Numbered from the stretch's first letter, positions 1 through 8,460 are shown. The stretch is DNA of 12,500 bases from Actinidia chinensis (GCA_009663005.1 CM018905.1:5672214-5684713); one strand, 5' to 3'. Notes: generated from the sequence alone by a model not told the origin. Made by a program: numbers and translations.

Positions 1-679
1 TTTAAGATGAATGGTTTAGATTTACTTAAGTGCATGAGTGGTTTACAGTGTTTCCAAATTACAACCAAACTTAAGGTTGTGTTTGGATTAAAATTTATAG
101 AGGGATTCATAGAGATAAAAAAAAATAGGCAAAATAAATCCACATATCAATAATGAAGCGGAAATATATATACATGATTAGTACCTTCTATTTTAACTTC
201 CCAAAATTTTCGGTGAAATTATATTTAGTTAGAGCATCCACATCAGCCTCGATAAAACTGAGCTAAATTTCAACTTAAAAATTACCATTTTTATTTTAGT
301 TAGTTGCTTTTTATATTTTAACTACATCAGCCTCCCTATTAGTTAGAATAAAAAGAAAGTAGATAGATAGTGAATAGTTCTTAGTCATTTTTTTGTTTAA
401 ACTATAGAAAAGTCACTAAATTTATGGATTATTTTGACTAGTTTGATATAGACAATTTTAAATATTTTACTAGCTAAATTAGTTAAAAATGATGTTTCAC
501 TAGTCTTAAAATCTCAGTTCCAATGTCCTTCTCTGAAAGGCCTTTGCAACTGCACAGAGTGGCCTACTCAGCACTTCTCCATGAATGCTCACAACCACCC
601 ACACCGACTGTGCCTGGGTCTGGATAATTACAACGCTAATTTGTGTGGCCACTTCTATTGTCACATTTATTGAACATGA
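1..679. other. AT-rich intergenic DNA, no gene seen
   Basis: No reading frame with protein-like character is visible on either strand. The stretch is AT-rich with many short A and T runs. Around 232 it has the phrase AGAGCATCCACATCAGCC, and a related CATCAGCCTCCC lies near 326. Similar wording is frequent at ends of small plant DNA transposons, but I could not find a matching inverted end, so no element is called. From about 530 to 670 base composition is more balanced, without a coding signal. Confidence 0.6.
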
Positions 680-863
680 CCTCTCTCCCTCTCTCTCATA
701 AAAAAGATAATTACATATATCTGAAATATATATAAAAGCCTTACGCAGACGTATCTATTTGGGACATTTTTGACCACCTATCTCTCTCTCTTAAAAAAGA
801 TAGTTACATATTCTAATCTGACATATATAAAAGCCTTTCGTTCGCAAACGTATCTATTTGGGA
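680..863 (+). repeat. 98-bp tandem duplication carrying TATA-like boxes
   Basis: Two diverged units lie head to tail. The first runs from the CT-rich start near 680 to TATCTATTTGGGA ending near 764; the second from about 777 to the same phrase ending near 863. Shared landmarks in order are a CTCTCTCTC tract, TAAAAAAGATA, TTACATAT, ATATATAAAAGCC, and CGTATCTATTTGGGA. The offset is about 97-99 bp throughout, so this is a true duplication rather than shared low complexity. Each unit contains a TATATAAAA-type box, but no coding region follows, so promoter activity is only a possibility. Confidence 0.8.
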
Positions 864-1354
864 AACGTTTTATTCAGAGAGAATATTGACATTGCATGCA
901 AAAATATCAATGTAGGTCCAGTTTTCTTCTTTGATTTCTGTATTTAGCAAAAAAATTAAATTAAAAATTTATATTTTTTCGATTTATCTTGATGAAAAAA
1001 AAATAAAAATATAAAAAAAATCAAATTAGATGAATTTTTTTATGTTTTCACACTTCACTCGTCAAGAGAACTCAAAAAACTATAAAATTTTGATCAAGAA
1101 ATTAAAAAAATTCACAAAAAAATAAATAACTAAAATAACTAAAAACCAAAAAACTATTAACCTAAACTGGGCCAAACTCTGACAGCATGGGATATACATA
1201 CATATATCTATAATATAAGACACAAAAATTTTTAAATCTTACAAATTATCTTCTACCATATACGGTTAAGAATCCATTTGAGTTAATTCAATAACTGATA
1301 CTTTAATGAGACTATTTTTTTTCTCCAAAAAAATATCACTTTCTTTTCTTCAAA
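864..1354. other. Very AT-rich non-coding stretch with A and T runs
   Basis: Dense runs of A or T of 5-9 bases fill about 940-1150, with little else. No open frame of note and no repeat boundary are visible. TGCATGCA (893-900) is an RY-type palindrome. The A/T density resembles matrix-attachment-type DNA, but this is a composition remark only. Confidence 0.5.
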
Positions 1355-1456
1355 GGTGTAGGACCCACATATATTGTAATCCAATGATCAAAAAATCTCT
1401 CTAAAATTAAGCATATTTTTTATCCATTAGATCACTTTTTTAGTGGGACCCACACC
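1355..1456. repeat. Imperfect fold-back with two TCP-type sites
   Basis: GGTGTAGGACCCAC at 1355-1368 pairs imperfectly (11 of 14 positions) with the reverse complement of GTGGGACCCACACC at 1443-1456, enclosing about 74 bases of AT-rich DNA. The right arm holds GTGGGACCCAC (1443-1453), an exact match to the known TCP transcription-factor consensus GTGGGNCCCAC. The left arm holds GGACCCAC (1361-1368), matching the class I core GGNCCCAC. The structure could be a remnant of a small fold-back transposon or a pair of binding sites; no target-site duplication was found. Confidence 0.5.
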
Positions 1457-1464
1457 AAAAAACT

Positions 1465-1513
1465 AAAATACTCATTTCTTTTTCCATCATTTCTCTCAAA
1501 ATACTCATTTCTT
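1465..1513 (+). repeat. Direct repeat, 16 bp, spaced 33 bp
   Basis: AAAATACTCATTTCTT occurs exactly at 1465-1480 and again at 1498-1513. The bases between (TTTCCATCATTTCTCTC) also resemble the repeat. It is a short local duplication of T/C-rich sequence with no evident function. Confidence 0.8.
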
Positions 1514-2134
1514 CTCTAGCAACACTTTTTTAAAATTATTATATTTTTTAATTTATTCTCTATTTTGTAGCAATGTATTTCTTCGTATATGCATGCAATG
1601 TATCTCTTATCTGACTTTTATATTTTATCTGTTTTCTAAGTTATAAAACTCTAACGAGTAAACCTAAGAATTGGGTGTGTGTTTTTTTGCATAGTACATG
1701 TGAAATTCAACCTGAAGAAGGAGGTTAGCAACTTCATCATGATACTCATTTAATTAGTTTTCTGTTGTCATTTTATACTTTTTTTATCCTCCTCCTGTTT
1801 CAATAAGAATCTTTTGCAAGGGGGATCTATACATGTATGCATGGACTAGTGTAGAACTACAAATCCAATGAAATTATATTATCAATGCAGTTAATGGTGG
1901 ATGAATTATATATCCGTTGAACTAATAATTCCACAAAATATTAGATAATTAAAGAATATATTTGAGGGGATGTGGTAGTAGGAATCCTACCACTATTTTT
2001 CTGTAATTTATATCACCATATTATATAGGAGTCTGACCTCTAGGTGTATATATCGGTATTGATCTTAAAAGCTGATTAATTGAATCCTCCTACAGTGTAA
2101 GGTTTCAAAAATTTTGATGCATCATGACCATCAT

Positions 2135-2137
<3 letters not shown>
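1514..2137. other. AT-rich intergenic DNA
   Basis: No gene is visible. TGCATGCA at 1590-1597 is an RY-type palindrome. A short hairpin lies at 1972-1993. The rest is AT-rich sequence with stop codons in every frame. Confidence 0.5.
1972..1993. repeat. Short hairpin
   Basis: GTGGTAG and CTACCAC are perfect 7-base inverted arms around an 8-base centre (TAGGAATC); the inner GGA and TCC can extend pairing if two bases bulge. No T-run follows it, so it is not a terminator-like structure, and no function is inferred. Confidence 0.5.

Positions 2138-2182
<45 letters not shown>
2138..2182. repeat. (AT)n microsatellite
   Basis: About 22 uninterrupted AT dinucleotides, the purest simple repeat in the window. 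Such tracts change length readily and are prone to assembly error. Confidence 0.97.
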
Positions 2183-2185
<3 letters not shown>

Positions 2186-2706
2186 GCCATTAATGAGCTT
2201 TAGTAATTGGACCCATCTAATTTAATTGGGTCACATAGGGATAATTGATGTTGGGCTTATGGTGATGCTTCCAGTGACTTGTTGATTTTTTTTGGCCAAT
2301 TGAGTATGAACAATTATATTGTTATTGGTCTTGTAGTTAGGATGGTTATAAAATGGGTTTTAATTAAAATTTAAAATAGGCCTAAGGTCTAACATATAAT
2401 TACTTTTGTTAAGACTTATGCGTAATTTTCTTTTAAATGAAGAACGCGTAATTTGCCTCTTCCGTAACGTTGTTAGTCATCCCCCCACATCTTCATGACT
2501 ATATCCCCCAGCATCATCACTATATTCTCCTAACATCTATCGGACCTTTCCTTTCTTTCTTTTTTTTTCCCTTTCTTTCTTCATCAGACTTTCTTTTCCT
2601 TTTCTTTAAAATGTCCATCTTCTCTCTTACCCGTATGCGTTTTTCCACGCTTCTCTGTCTCTAACAGTGTGTTTCCCATTTCTCCTCTCTATTTGTGTTT
2701 TGAAAT
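2183..2706. other. Intergenic DNA with a pyrimidine tract
   Basis: No gene is recognised. A pyrimidine tract rich in CTTT units runs from about 2545 to 2607, broken once by TCATCAGA. A 64-codon frame across it (from 2470) gives a Phe/Ser/Leu-rich peptide that is what the CT composition would give by chance, and is not called. Confidence 0.55.
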
Positions 2707-2717
2707 TGTTGGGTCTA

Positions 2718-2806
2718 GCCCATTGAAAAAGATAGGCCCAACCCATGAAGCCCAAGACCAAGACCAATAGTCCAAGAAGGCCCGAGCCCAATCAGGCCCA
2801 AGCCCA
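2718..2806 (-). promoter_or_regulatory. Six site II (TGGGCY) motifs in the LTR U3
   Basis: GCCCA occurs at 2718, 2736, 2750, 2786, 2796 and 2802. Read on the minus strand each gives TGGGCC or TGGGCT, the plant site II element known to bind TCP factors. They lie 220-310 bp upstream of the LTR TATA box. The motif matches are seen; a regulatory role is inferred. Confidence 0.5.
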
Positions 2807-3026
2807 CATGAATAGTGACATCAATTGTAATTCATATTGGGCATAGACGGAAGAAAGAAGAAAGAATAGGGAGGAGAAGAAAGAAGAGAGAAAGTTCTTA
2901 CAATGTATGTCAAACGAAGGCTGCTGCGTCTGTCAACAATAGAGGCTGCCTCTTTCCCGAAGTCTTCAGTGTTGAATATTGAGGATGAATGAGCTAGTCT
3001 TAGTTTCATTATCCCCTCTCCTCTTC

Positions 3027-3034
3027 TATATAAA
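3027..3034 (+). promoter_or_regulatory. TATA box of the Copia-type LTR
   Basis: TATATAAA lies inside the LTR with C/T-rich sequence before it and GCAGAGAAGCATGGG about 20 bases after it, the usual plant core-promoter geometry. Transcription would start near 3060-3065. Confidence 0.6.
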
Positions 3035-3484
3035 CCTGCTATCTGAGAGCAGAGAAGCATGGGCGGAGCAAAAATGGTATTCCCCTTGAGGGATTACGGG
3101 GAGCCCACAGCTTGTGTGGCTGTGTGTAGAGGGCTGAGGTGAGAGCTCTTGTGAGGAGCAGAGAGATGTGAGTTTGGGGTTTAGGATTTGCTATGGGGCT
3201 TTAAGAGGTCACAGAGGCAAAGAAGGTTGTGTTGTGAGATCAGAGAGACATACAATGAAATGTGAGAGAGAGAGAGTGCTGAGAGGTGAGTGGGAGATGA
3301 GTTTCCTCCCTATTGTACTCAATTGCAATTCTCATTGAATTCCATTCTGTGATTATTGGATTATTGGTTCCTCTCTGGGGACGTAGGCAGGATTGGTCGA
3401 ACCACTAAAGTTTTTTGTCTTGTGTGTGTGGTTGATCTTGGCAATGTGACTGAGGGTGGTGACTAGTCCTTGGGCAACAACAAT

Positions 3485-3503
3485 TGATATTCAGAGCCAA
3501 GTT
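3485..3503 (+). other. Primer-binding site, tRNA-iMet type, degenerate
   Basis: TGATATTCAGAGCCAAGTT resembles the plant initiator-Met primer site TGGTATCAGAGCCA, with one substitution and one inserted base over the core. It lies 2 bases after the LTR end at 3482, exactly where minus-strand priming would occur. This placement is the strongest support for the LTR boundary. Confidence 0.75.
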
Positions 3504-3831
3504 TGAGTCATGAGAGTCACCGGAACGATTTTGCGGTAATCGGAAGCCAATATCAAATTCTAACAAATCCAAAATGCTTCAAATCGTCGTTGAACATACA
3601 ACAGATTCATCTCGTCGAGACGAAGCTCTAGCACCAAACCACGTCAAAATCAGACTCCAAAAGAGCCTCAACGTTACCCGAAATTCGGCGGCGTCTAGTC
3701 CTACGCTCCTCCACTCAATCCCAGCGTGCCATTGCTGAATTAAAGAGCCTGCCAGACATCATCATTATATCTTTGAATATAAAATAAAAAGAGAAAATGG
3801 AAAATGATTATGTTTTGGTAATAATGATGTC
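3504..3831 (+). other. Untranslated leader-like remnant of the Copia-type element
   Basis: The sequence after the primer-binding site is richer in CG dinucleotides than the surroundings to about 3730, then turns AT-rich. No gag or pol motif is readable in any frame. It may be a leader of a large non-autonomous element or a truncated end; no 3' LTR was found to decide. Confidence 0.4.
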
Positions 3832-4294
3832 TGTTGGGGAACTTCAACCCGAGTCGTAACCAGTCAACCGAGCTACTATGACCAGGAGCCGAGCCGAGTG
3901 GGTTGACCAGAGCAGTTGATCGAGATACGCACTGACTGAGCCATTGACCAAGTCGTTGATTGAGTCAAGTCTTGACCGAAGTTGTTGACCATTGACCGAT
4001 CCAAGCTGACGTGACCGCGTTGACCACCGTTAACGAAATTGACATGCCGAGTCAAGAGCTGACCGAGGAAAAGAAGGGTTAATTTATAGTAGAAGTTCCC
4101 TAGAGGTTCTAACAAATTGTTAGATTGTCCCCAGAGTCTATAATTCGAATTTAGTCCCTGAAGTTATGTGATTTAATCAATTTGGGTCCTAAAAGTGTCT
4201 AATTTCGACAGAAAAAACCCTTTGGTTTTCTCAGTATTTGGATTCATTCGCGGGATTGGGTTCGGGGGATTGGTTTTAATATATTTTGGCTTCC
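3832..4294. other. Non-coding repeat-like DNA with TTGACC cluster
   Basis: It begins with TGTTGGGGAAC, an LTR-like start, but no matching end or primer site was identified. TTGACC hexamers are clustered (separate entry). From about 4100 to 4230 the text, including TTTAGTCCCTGAAG and TTTGGGTCCT, resembles dispersed plant repeats. A 79-codon minus frame (3876-4115) is an effect of the repeated motif, not a gene. Confidence 0.4.
3903..4025 (+). promoter_or_regulatory. Cluster of six W-box (TTGACC) motifs
   Basis: TTGACC is found at 3903, 3944, 3972, 3985, 3992 and 4020, six copies in 123 bases, with related CTGACC and TTGACA nearby. The core TTGACY is the established binding site of WRKY factors. 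The cluster may reflect a decayed short tandem repeat rather than a selected regulatory module. Confidence 0.45.
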
Positions 4295-4887
4295 TCAGAT
4301 AAAAATAAGATGGCAGGAGTAGTTTAGGAGCTCTGATCCACAGCTGTCAGCTACAGGATGGCGCCCTATAAAAAAAAACAGGATTGAATTGAAAAAGATA
4401 TAGAAAAGATAACAATAAGGACCGATGGGGACAGATAGGACAATGCATTGGACATGAGGTTGTTCATCATGGAGGCACAATGAAGATGAGGTGTGTGCAA
4501 AATCAGACAATGCATTATTAACACAGGGTGTTCCAACATGTAGGCACGATGAGACAAGGCTCATGGGTGTGGACCAAGGGTAGAGGAGATAACCGGAAGA
4601 AGACATCTCAGAACAAAGCTTTAATGAGGATGGCTTGTGTTGAAACTTCAGAGAAGGACTATAGTGGCGGAACAAACGCGCGGTAGTTCCAGAGAAGAGG
4701 CCACAAGGAAGAGAGTCAAAAGGCAGAGGTCAGAGAAAGAGGGTCTCAAGAAGGAGGTCTAGAGGTCAAGAAAAGAGGCAGAGGAAGAGGTCAAGGAAGA
4801 GTACTGGACAGATGACGGTAGAGGGCCAAAAATTTAGAGGCCACACTTAAGTGCTTTTATTGCCCGAGTGGAGGGACAAAAAGAATT
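4295..4887. other. Non-coding flank of the gypsy insertion, purine-rich
   Basis: This segment separates the TTGACC region from the gypsy LTR. About 4686-4803 is strongly purine-rich with recurrent GAGGTCA and GAGGCCA phrases. The 126-codon minus frame (4295-4675) is the longest open frame in the window. It shows no recognised domain, is rich in Ser, Leu, Cys and Phe, and overlaps a tandem duplication, so I do not call it a gene. Confidence 0.45.
4439..4572 (+). repeat. 67-bp degenerate tandem duplication
   Basis: GACAATGCATT begins both units, at 4439 and 4506, an offset of 67. Later shared landmarks are TTGTTCATCATGGAGGCAC versus TGTTCCAACATGTAGGCAC, and then AATGAAGATGAGG versus GATGAGACAAGG. 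The units have diverged considerably. No gene or element is known to explain it. Confidence 0.65.
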
Positions 4888-5467
4888 TGTCCAAGGAACG
4901 AAGCACTAGATCAGTTTTAGAGGCAACAACAACAACACATGAGGTTGGGGATGAGAGTAGTTCTCCTAGCAGCATAGGCAGATGAAGAGTCGATTGGATT
5001 TCTATTTTAATAAAATACTTACACTTGTGACAGAGGGACAAAGAAGGTATTCTCTACATATGGGCATTCGAGGAACTTTATACGGATTGCAACAACAACG
5101 ACAAAGATTGTTGGCAAAGAAATCGTTAGGTTTCTGCATGGCAAACGGGAGATCCATGAAATGTGACTGTGGGGTAAGGCATGTTTTATTAAGATGCAAG
5201 ATTCGAAGTGATGAAATCTTTGAAGTTAGTGAGGAACACTCAGAGCGTAGTTTCAAGAAAAAACAGGGGAAATGCTCAAGGGAAAGGAAGATTGGAGGGC
5301 ATATCAATTGGCGAAAAAAAATGTTACACACAGGAGGAGCTGCTGTCGACTAGTCTAGTGAGATTAGCAAGAAAAGAATGGACGAAAGAAAGCAACCAGT
5401 TGCACGAAACCGCAAGGAAGCGCATGAATACAGAAGGATATACTTGAAGGATCCAGAGTGTCACGCT

Positions 5468-5504
<37 letters not shown>

Positions 5505-5828
5505 TCAATGTGGAGAAGTCAAACAAAAAAAAATGACCCATAACACTGTCATTACATCAGAGTGCGGAAATAATATTAAAAACATCTAATTACACTTATC
5601 TGTTTATCAATTAAAAAGCACAACTGGCATCCACATGCCTCAAGACTCAGGATAACCCCTCCGACCGTACCTGAAAAATCATTGTTTTATTGTAAAGGTG
5701 AGTTACCTTGAAAAGATTTAACAATAGACTTGATGCTTCAAGCCAAAATCATGATACATAACTATACTATGAAAACATTGAGCAAATAAAGTATACTTCA
5801 TTTATATCAAAATATACTTTTGATTTCA

Positions 5829-5838
5829 ATCACGTGAT
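5829..5838. promoter_or_regulatory. G-box palindrome in the 3' LTR
   Basis: ATCACGTGAT is a perfect 10-base palindrome around the G-box CACGTG, a known bHLH/bZIP target. The matching place in the 5' LTR (near 12366) reads AATCCGTGAT, with the palindrome broken. A functional role is only possible, not shown. Confidence 0.4.
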
Positions 5839-5980
5839 TTTCTCAAATCAAGGTTTCCCAAAAAATTCAACTTTTTCTCACAAGGCATTACTCAAATAAT
5901 TTTGAATGACACATTTGACCAATAACCTAACCAAATCTTATTAGCCACTAAGCAACGTGAGATAACACCCATTAACTTTC

Positions 5981-6270
5981 GGACTTTCACTGTGGGCTAT
6001 GATATTCCCTCCGTATCGTTGCCCCATCTAGGACTTTTATTTGTCAACGTTCCGGGACTTTCACCGTGTGGGCTATGACATTCCCTCCGTATCGTTGCCA
6101 TTAGGACTTTCATTTTGTAAACCTTCAGGACTTTCACCGTTGGGCTATGACATTCCCTACGTATCTTTGCCATCTTAGGACTTTATATCAAACTTTTCGG
6201 ACTTTCACCTGTGGTCTATGGACATTCCCTACGTATCTTTGTCATTAGGGACTTTATTCGTGCTTAATCT
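5981..6270 (+). repeat. Four-copy tandem repeat, 71-74 bp unit, inside the LTR
   Basis: Units start at 5981, 6055, 6128 and 6199, each with GGACTTTCAC. Each unit then has GGGCTATGA (GGTCTATGGA in the fourth), CATTCCCT(C/A)CGTATC(G/T)TTGCC and a second AGGACTTT. Units 1-2 share CTCCGTATCG while units 3-4 share CTACGTATCT, so the array probably grew by duplication of pairs or by stepwise local copying. In the second LTR the window ends just before this array, so its copy number there is unknown. Confidence 0.9.
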
Positions 6271-6925
6271 AAGCCATCAATTTCGGTATATTTTAGCGTG
6301 TGACTTCCTAAGACCAGTCTCATTCTCAATTCCAAATGGCATGCTAAACCAAAAGGTCAGGTGAGTTGTTGTAAACTTTTTATTTTATCATTTAAGAAGG
6401 TACTTTCACAGGATATAATAAGAATTCACTTGTATCAATCAATTCAATGTAACCAAATAATTCATAAGAGACAATTTCAATGTAATTATGTCAAATATTT
6501 CATAAGCATTTAGAGTATTATTTGCAATAAATCTGATATTAAAGCAAATATTTTAGTTATAAAAATTCCAACATTTCTATTTCTTTAATTTCGCAAAAAA
6601 AAAATAAATTTGCTCCTCAAATAAATTTTTCCATTTCAAAAATAATTATCTTACTAGACTTTATATAGGCTATAACAAACAAATCAAAGTAAAACCCAAA
6701 CAAACTAAACCCCTTACCCAAATAGAAATATGACACCGTCGGATATGAGATCAGGCTTCCATTGATCATCATACTAAAATTTTGCTTGACCAAAACGTAT
6801 ATCACAGTTGATCTGCACCCATATCTTTCGTGATCAAAACTTAACCTCACATATAATTCTCTCATTTCTTTCTCTCTTCTCTTCTCTTTCTTTCCTTCTT
6901 TCCCTTCATCCGAGCCTGCACCTCT

Positions 6926-6935
6926 CCTATTTATA
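6926..6935 (-). promoter_or_regulatory. TATA box of the gypsy LTR
   Basis: TATAAATAGG on the minus strand is a near-ideal plant TATA box. It lies about 260 bases inside the LTR from 7195, leaving a short U3, and is followed downstream by a long GA-rich tract (plus-strand CT, 6858-6907). Transcription toward lower coordinates would begin near 6895. Confidence 0.65.
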
Positions 6936-7195
6936 GATTTGAAAAGTATATTTATAATAACATATTATGATTTTTTTATTTTTTTATTTTTTTATTTTTC
7001 TTTTCCTTTCGGAGCAAGATTCAATTAGTTTTTATAAAAATTACATCAGCCCCTCCAACTTCTAATTACATTATCCATCTCAATGTATATGTCCTCTTTT
7101 AAGTAATCCCCACAATACTGATCGTTTTTCAATTTAAACTCAATACAACATAGCAAGGTCCAAAATTTATATATATAAAAATTGAAAACCTTACA

Positions 7196-7211
7196 ACCTC
7201 CACCACTTAAG
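7196..7211 (-). other. Polypurine tract of the gypsy element
   Basis: On the minus strand CTTAAGTGGTGGAGGT directly precedes the LTR start TGTAAGG. The upstream phrase AATTTCGAGACGAAATTTC is the end-of-pol text common to plant Tekay-type elements. It primes plus-strand DNA synthesis in intact elements. The tract is interrupted by T residues. Confidence 0.7.
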
Positions 7212-7239
7212 AAATTTCGTCTCGAAATTAATAATATAA

Positions 7240-7340
7240 ACGTACCCGATTGGTCAAAAAGACCGGATATTTTGCGAGGAACCTCTGATCACGTTCCCAT
7301 GTAGCTTCCTTATGCCATGATGAAGCCACAGCAACCTTCA
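7240..7340 (-). pseudogene. Pol C-terminal end, chromodomain-like remnant
   Basis: KEATWERDQRFLAKYP is readable on the minus strand at 7264-7311, preceded by VASSWH. This matches the end of plant gypsy polyproteins, where a chromodomain-type segment with an EATWE motif closes the integrase. In intact chromoviruses it is thought to guide insertion to marked chromatin. Only the last part is readable, and the frame differs from that of the preceding integrase fragment. Confidence 0.7.
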
Positions 7341-8460
7341 CCAATTGGAATAGTCTTTCCTCTCAAAACTTGATCCCTGGGTCCAACACACGATCGGCGT
7401 CCTCATACGTGACATCCTCATTGACGTCAAGATCTCCCCAATCCAAAACGTGCTGGGAAGGATCGTGGCTCTATATTTTGCAAACATGGAAACATGATGA
7501 AAACACATTGTGCACATGGGACAACCGCGTGGCAAGCACGAAGGTATGCCACGGCCCAATACGGATTCAAAGAATCTCAAACGGTCCAATGAATCTGGTG
7601 AGAGCTTGCCGCTATGCCCGAAGCGCATCAAACCCCTCTAGGTGAAACTCTCAAGAATACATGATCTCCAACGGCCAATTCCAAATTGACGTTTCCTCCG
7701 ATCGGCATAACTCTTATAACGACTCTGCGACAGTCGTGATAAACGCTTTCTAATCAATACTACCTTCTCGGTCATATCACGAACCCTTCGACTTGCAAGT
7801 ACTGCCTCTCCACACGCGGTCCCACACACGGGTGAACTAACATGGTTTCCGTACATGCCTCAAAAGGTTGGCCATACCGATTGCTCGCCTGATAACTATT
7901 GTTATATGCGAACTCTTCCCAATGTAAGAGATCCTCCCATGCAATCCCCCAAAATCAAGTAAGTCGCATGCTCGACGCCATGTCCTCCAAAATCTGAATC
8001 GTACGCTCAGACTGAACGTCAGTGAGGAGGAATTTAAAACGCCGTGCTAAGCCTCAAACCGATCCTAGGGAGGATTGCATTCCCTTCCAAAAGAGCGATG
8101 TTGTAAACTGTGGATCTCTATCCGAAATGATAAGATACCGAAATCCCATGAAGTCTAACGATCTCTGAACATAAAAGAACACCCAGATCCATGCCGAATT
8201 TGACAAATGGATGAAAGAAAATGCACGGAATTTTTAAACGATCCATTATGTGACCCAAACGGAACTGCCCTCTCAATGATCTAGGCAAACCATGTAACAA
8301 AGGTCCATAGTGATGTGCTCCCAATTTCCAACTCTGCAAACTGGAATGGTGTGAGCAAAAACCTGTTGGTTCTGGTGTTCGGCTTTCACTTGCGGACAAG
8401 TCAAACACCTCGAAACGAATAAGCAACACTTTTTTCATTCGTCTCCACCAAAATTGGTGA
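7340..8460 (-). pseudogene. Integrase remnant of the gypsy pol
   Basis: Fragments in order on the minus strand are QFWWRRMKK (about 8424-8450), CLTCPQVKAEHQNQQ (8363-8407, the CC half of the HHCC zinc finger), WEHITMDL (8300-8324, first catalytic Asp), IISDRDPQFTT (8101-8133, second Asp), QSERTIQILEDM (7979-8014, catalytic Glu), FAYNNSYQ (7890-7913), TEKVVLIRKRL and YKSYADRRKRQ (within 7638-7856), then MRFGHSGKLS (about 7599-7628). All three DDE residues are visible but in different frames, separated by at least six shifts or stops. Integrase would insert element DNA into the chromosome; this copy cannot be translated as one protein. Confidence 0.88.

Larger units (their letters stand above)
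2707..3482 (+). mobile_element. LTR of a retrotransposon, probably Copia-type (5' LTR or LTR plus leader)
   Basis: The sequence opens with TGTTGGG and closes with CAACA, the TG...CA ends expected of an LTR, and is followed within a few bases by a primer-binding site. It contains a TATA box (TATATAAA, 3027-3034), then a GA-rich transcribed-looking stretch (about 3120-3300) and a G/T-rich end. The length, about 776 bp, fits plant LTRs. The TGTTGGG start and iMet priming suggest Copia, but Gypsy is not excluded because no pol is present. No second copy of this LTR lies in the window, so no paired element can be drawn. The 79-codon minus frame at 2821-3060 lies within it and is judged spurious. 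Confidence 0.75.
4888..7195 (-). repeat. 3' LTR of the gypsy element (about 2.3 kb)
   Basis: The boundary at 7195 is set by the polypurine tract: read on the minus strand, GTGGTGGAGGT is followed by TGTAAGG. The other end is set at the TG of 4888, where homology with the second copy fades next to that copy's primer-binding site. Both ends then read TG...CA. Homology with the right copy is clear from about 4897 to 5963, where the window ends for that copy. The LTR holds a TATA box, a CT/GA tract, T7A units near 6971-6998 and a four-copy tandem repeat. Frames on the plus strand (for example 4982-5353) are not kept intact between copies and are not called. Confidence 0.85.

Noticed and set aside
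232..510. Small hAT-like MITE starting AGAGCATCCACATCAGCC
   Set aside because: No convincing inverted end or target-site duplication was found on the right side.
2470..2664. 64-codon plus frame over the pyrimidine tract
   Set aside because: The Phe/Ser/Leu-rich peptide is what CT-rich DNA encodes by chance; no supporting signals.
3243..3300. GA microsatellite
   Set aside because: The pure GA run is only about 14 bases and lies in a generally GA-rich LTR segment; too short to list separately.
3832..3850. TGTTGGGG as the start of another LTR
   Set aside because: It does not match the LTR at 2707 beyond TGTTGGG, and no matching end or primer site was seen.
4295..4675. 126-codon minus-strand frame as a host gene
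   Set aside because: No recognised domain, composition follows the antisense of a purine-rich repeat, and a 67-bp tandem duplication inside it is not frame-preserving.
4982..5353. Plus-strand 123-codon frame in the LTR with a CDCG word, and its partner at 11713-12036
   Set aside because: Both are antisense to the LTR. The shared residues follow from DNA similarity, and small indels between copies shift the frame, so coding selection is not supported.
5460..7195. Alternative shorter LTR beginning at TGTCACGCTCC, a common plant LTR terminus wording
   Set aside because: Similarity between the copies continues about 560 bases further left, and no primer-binding site abuts this point in the right copy. 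A tandem element sharing one LTR would be an alternative but is less simple.
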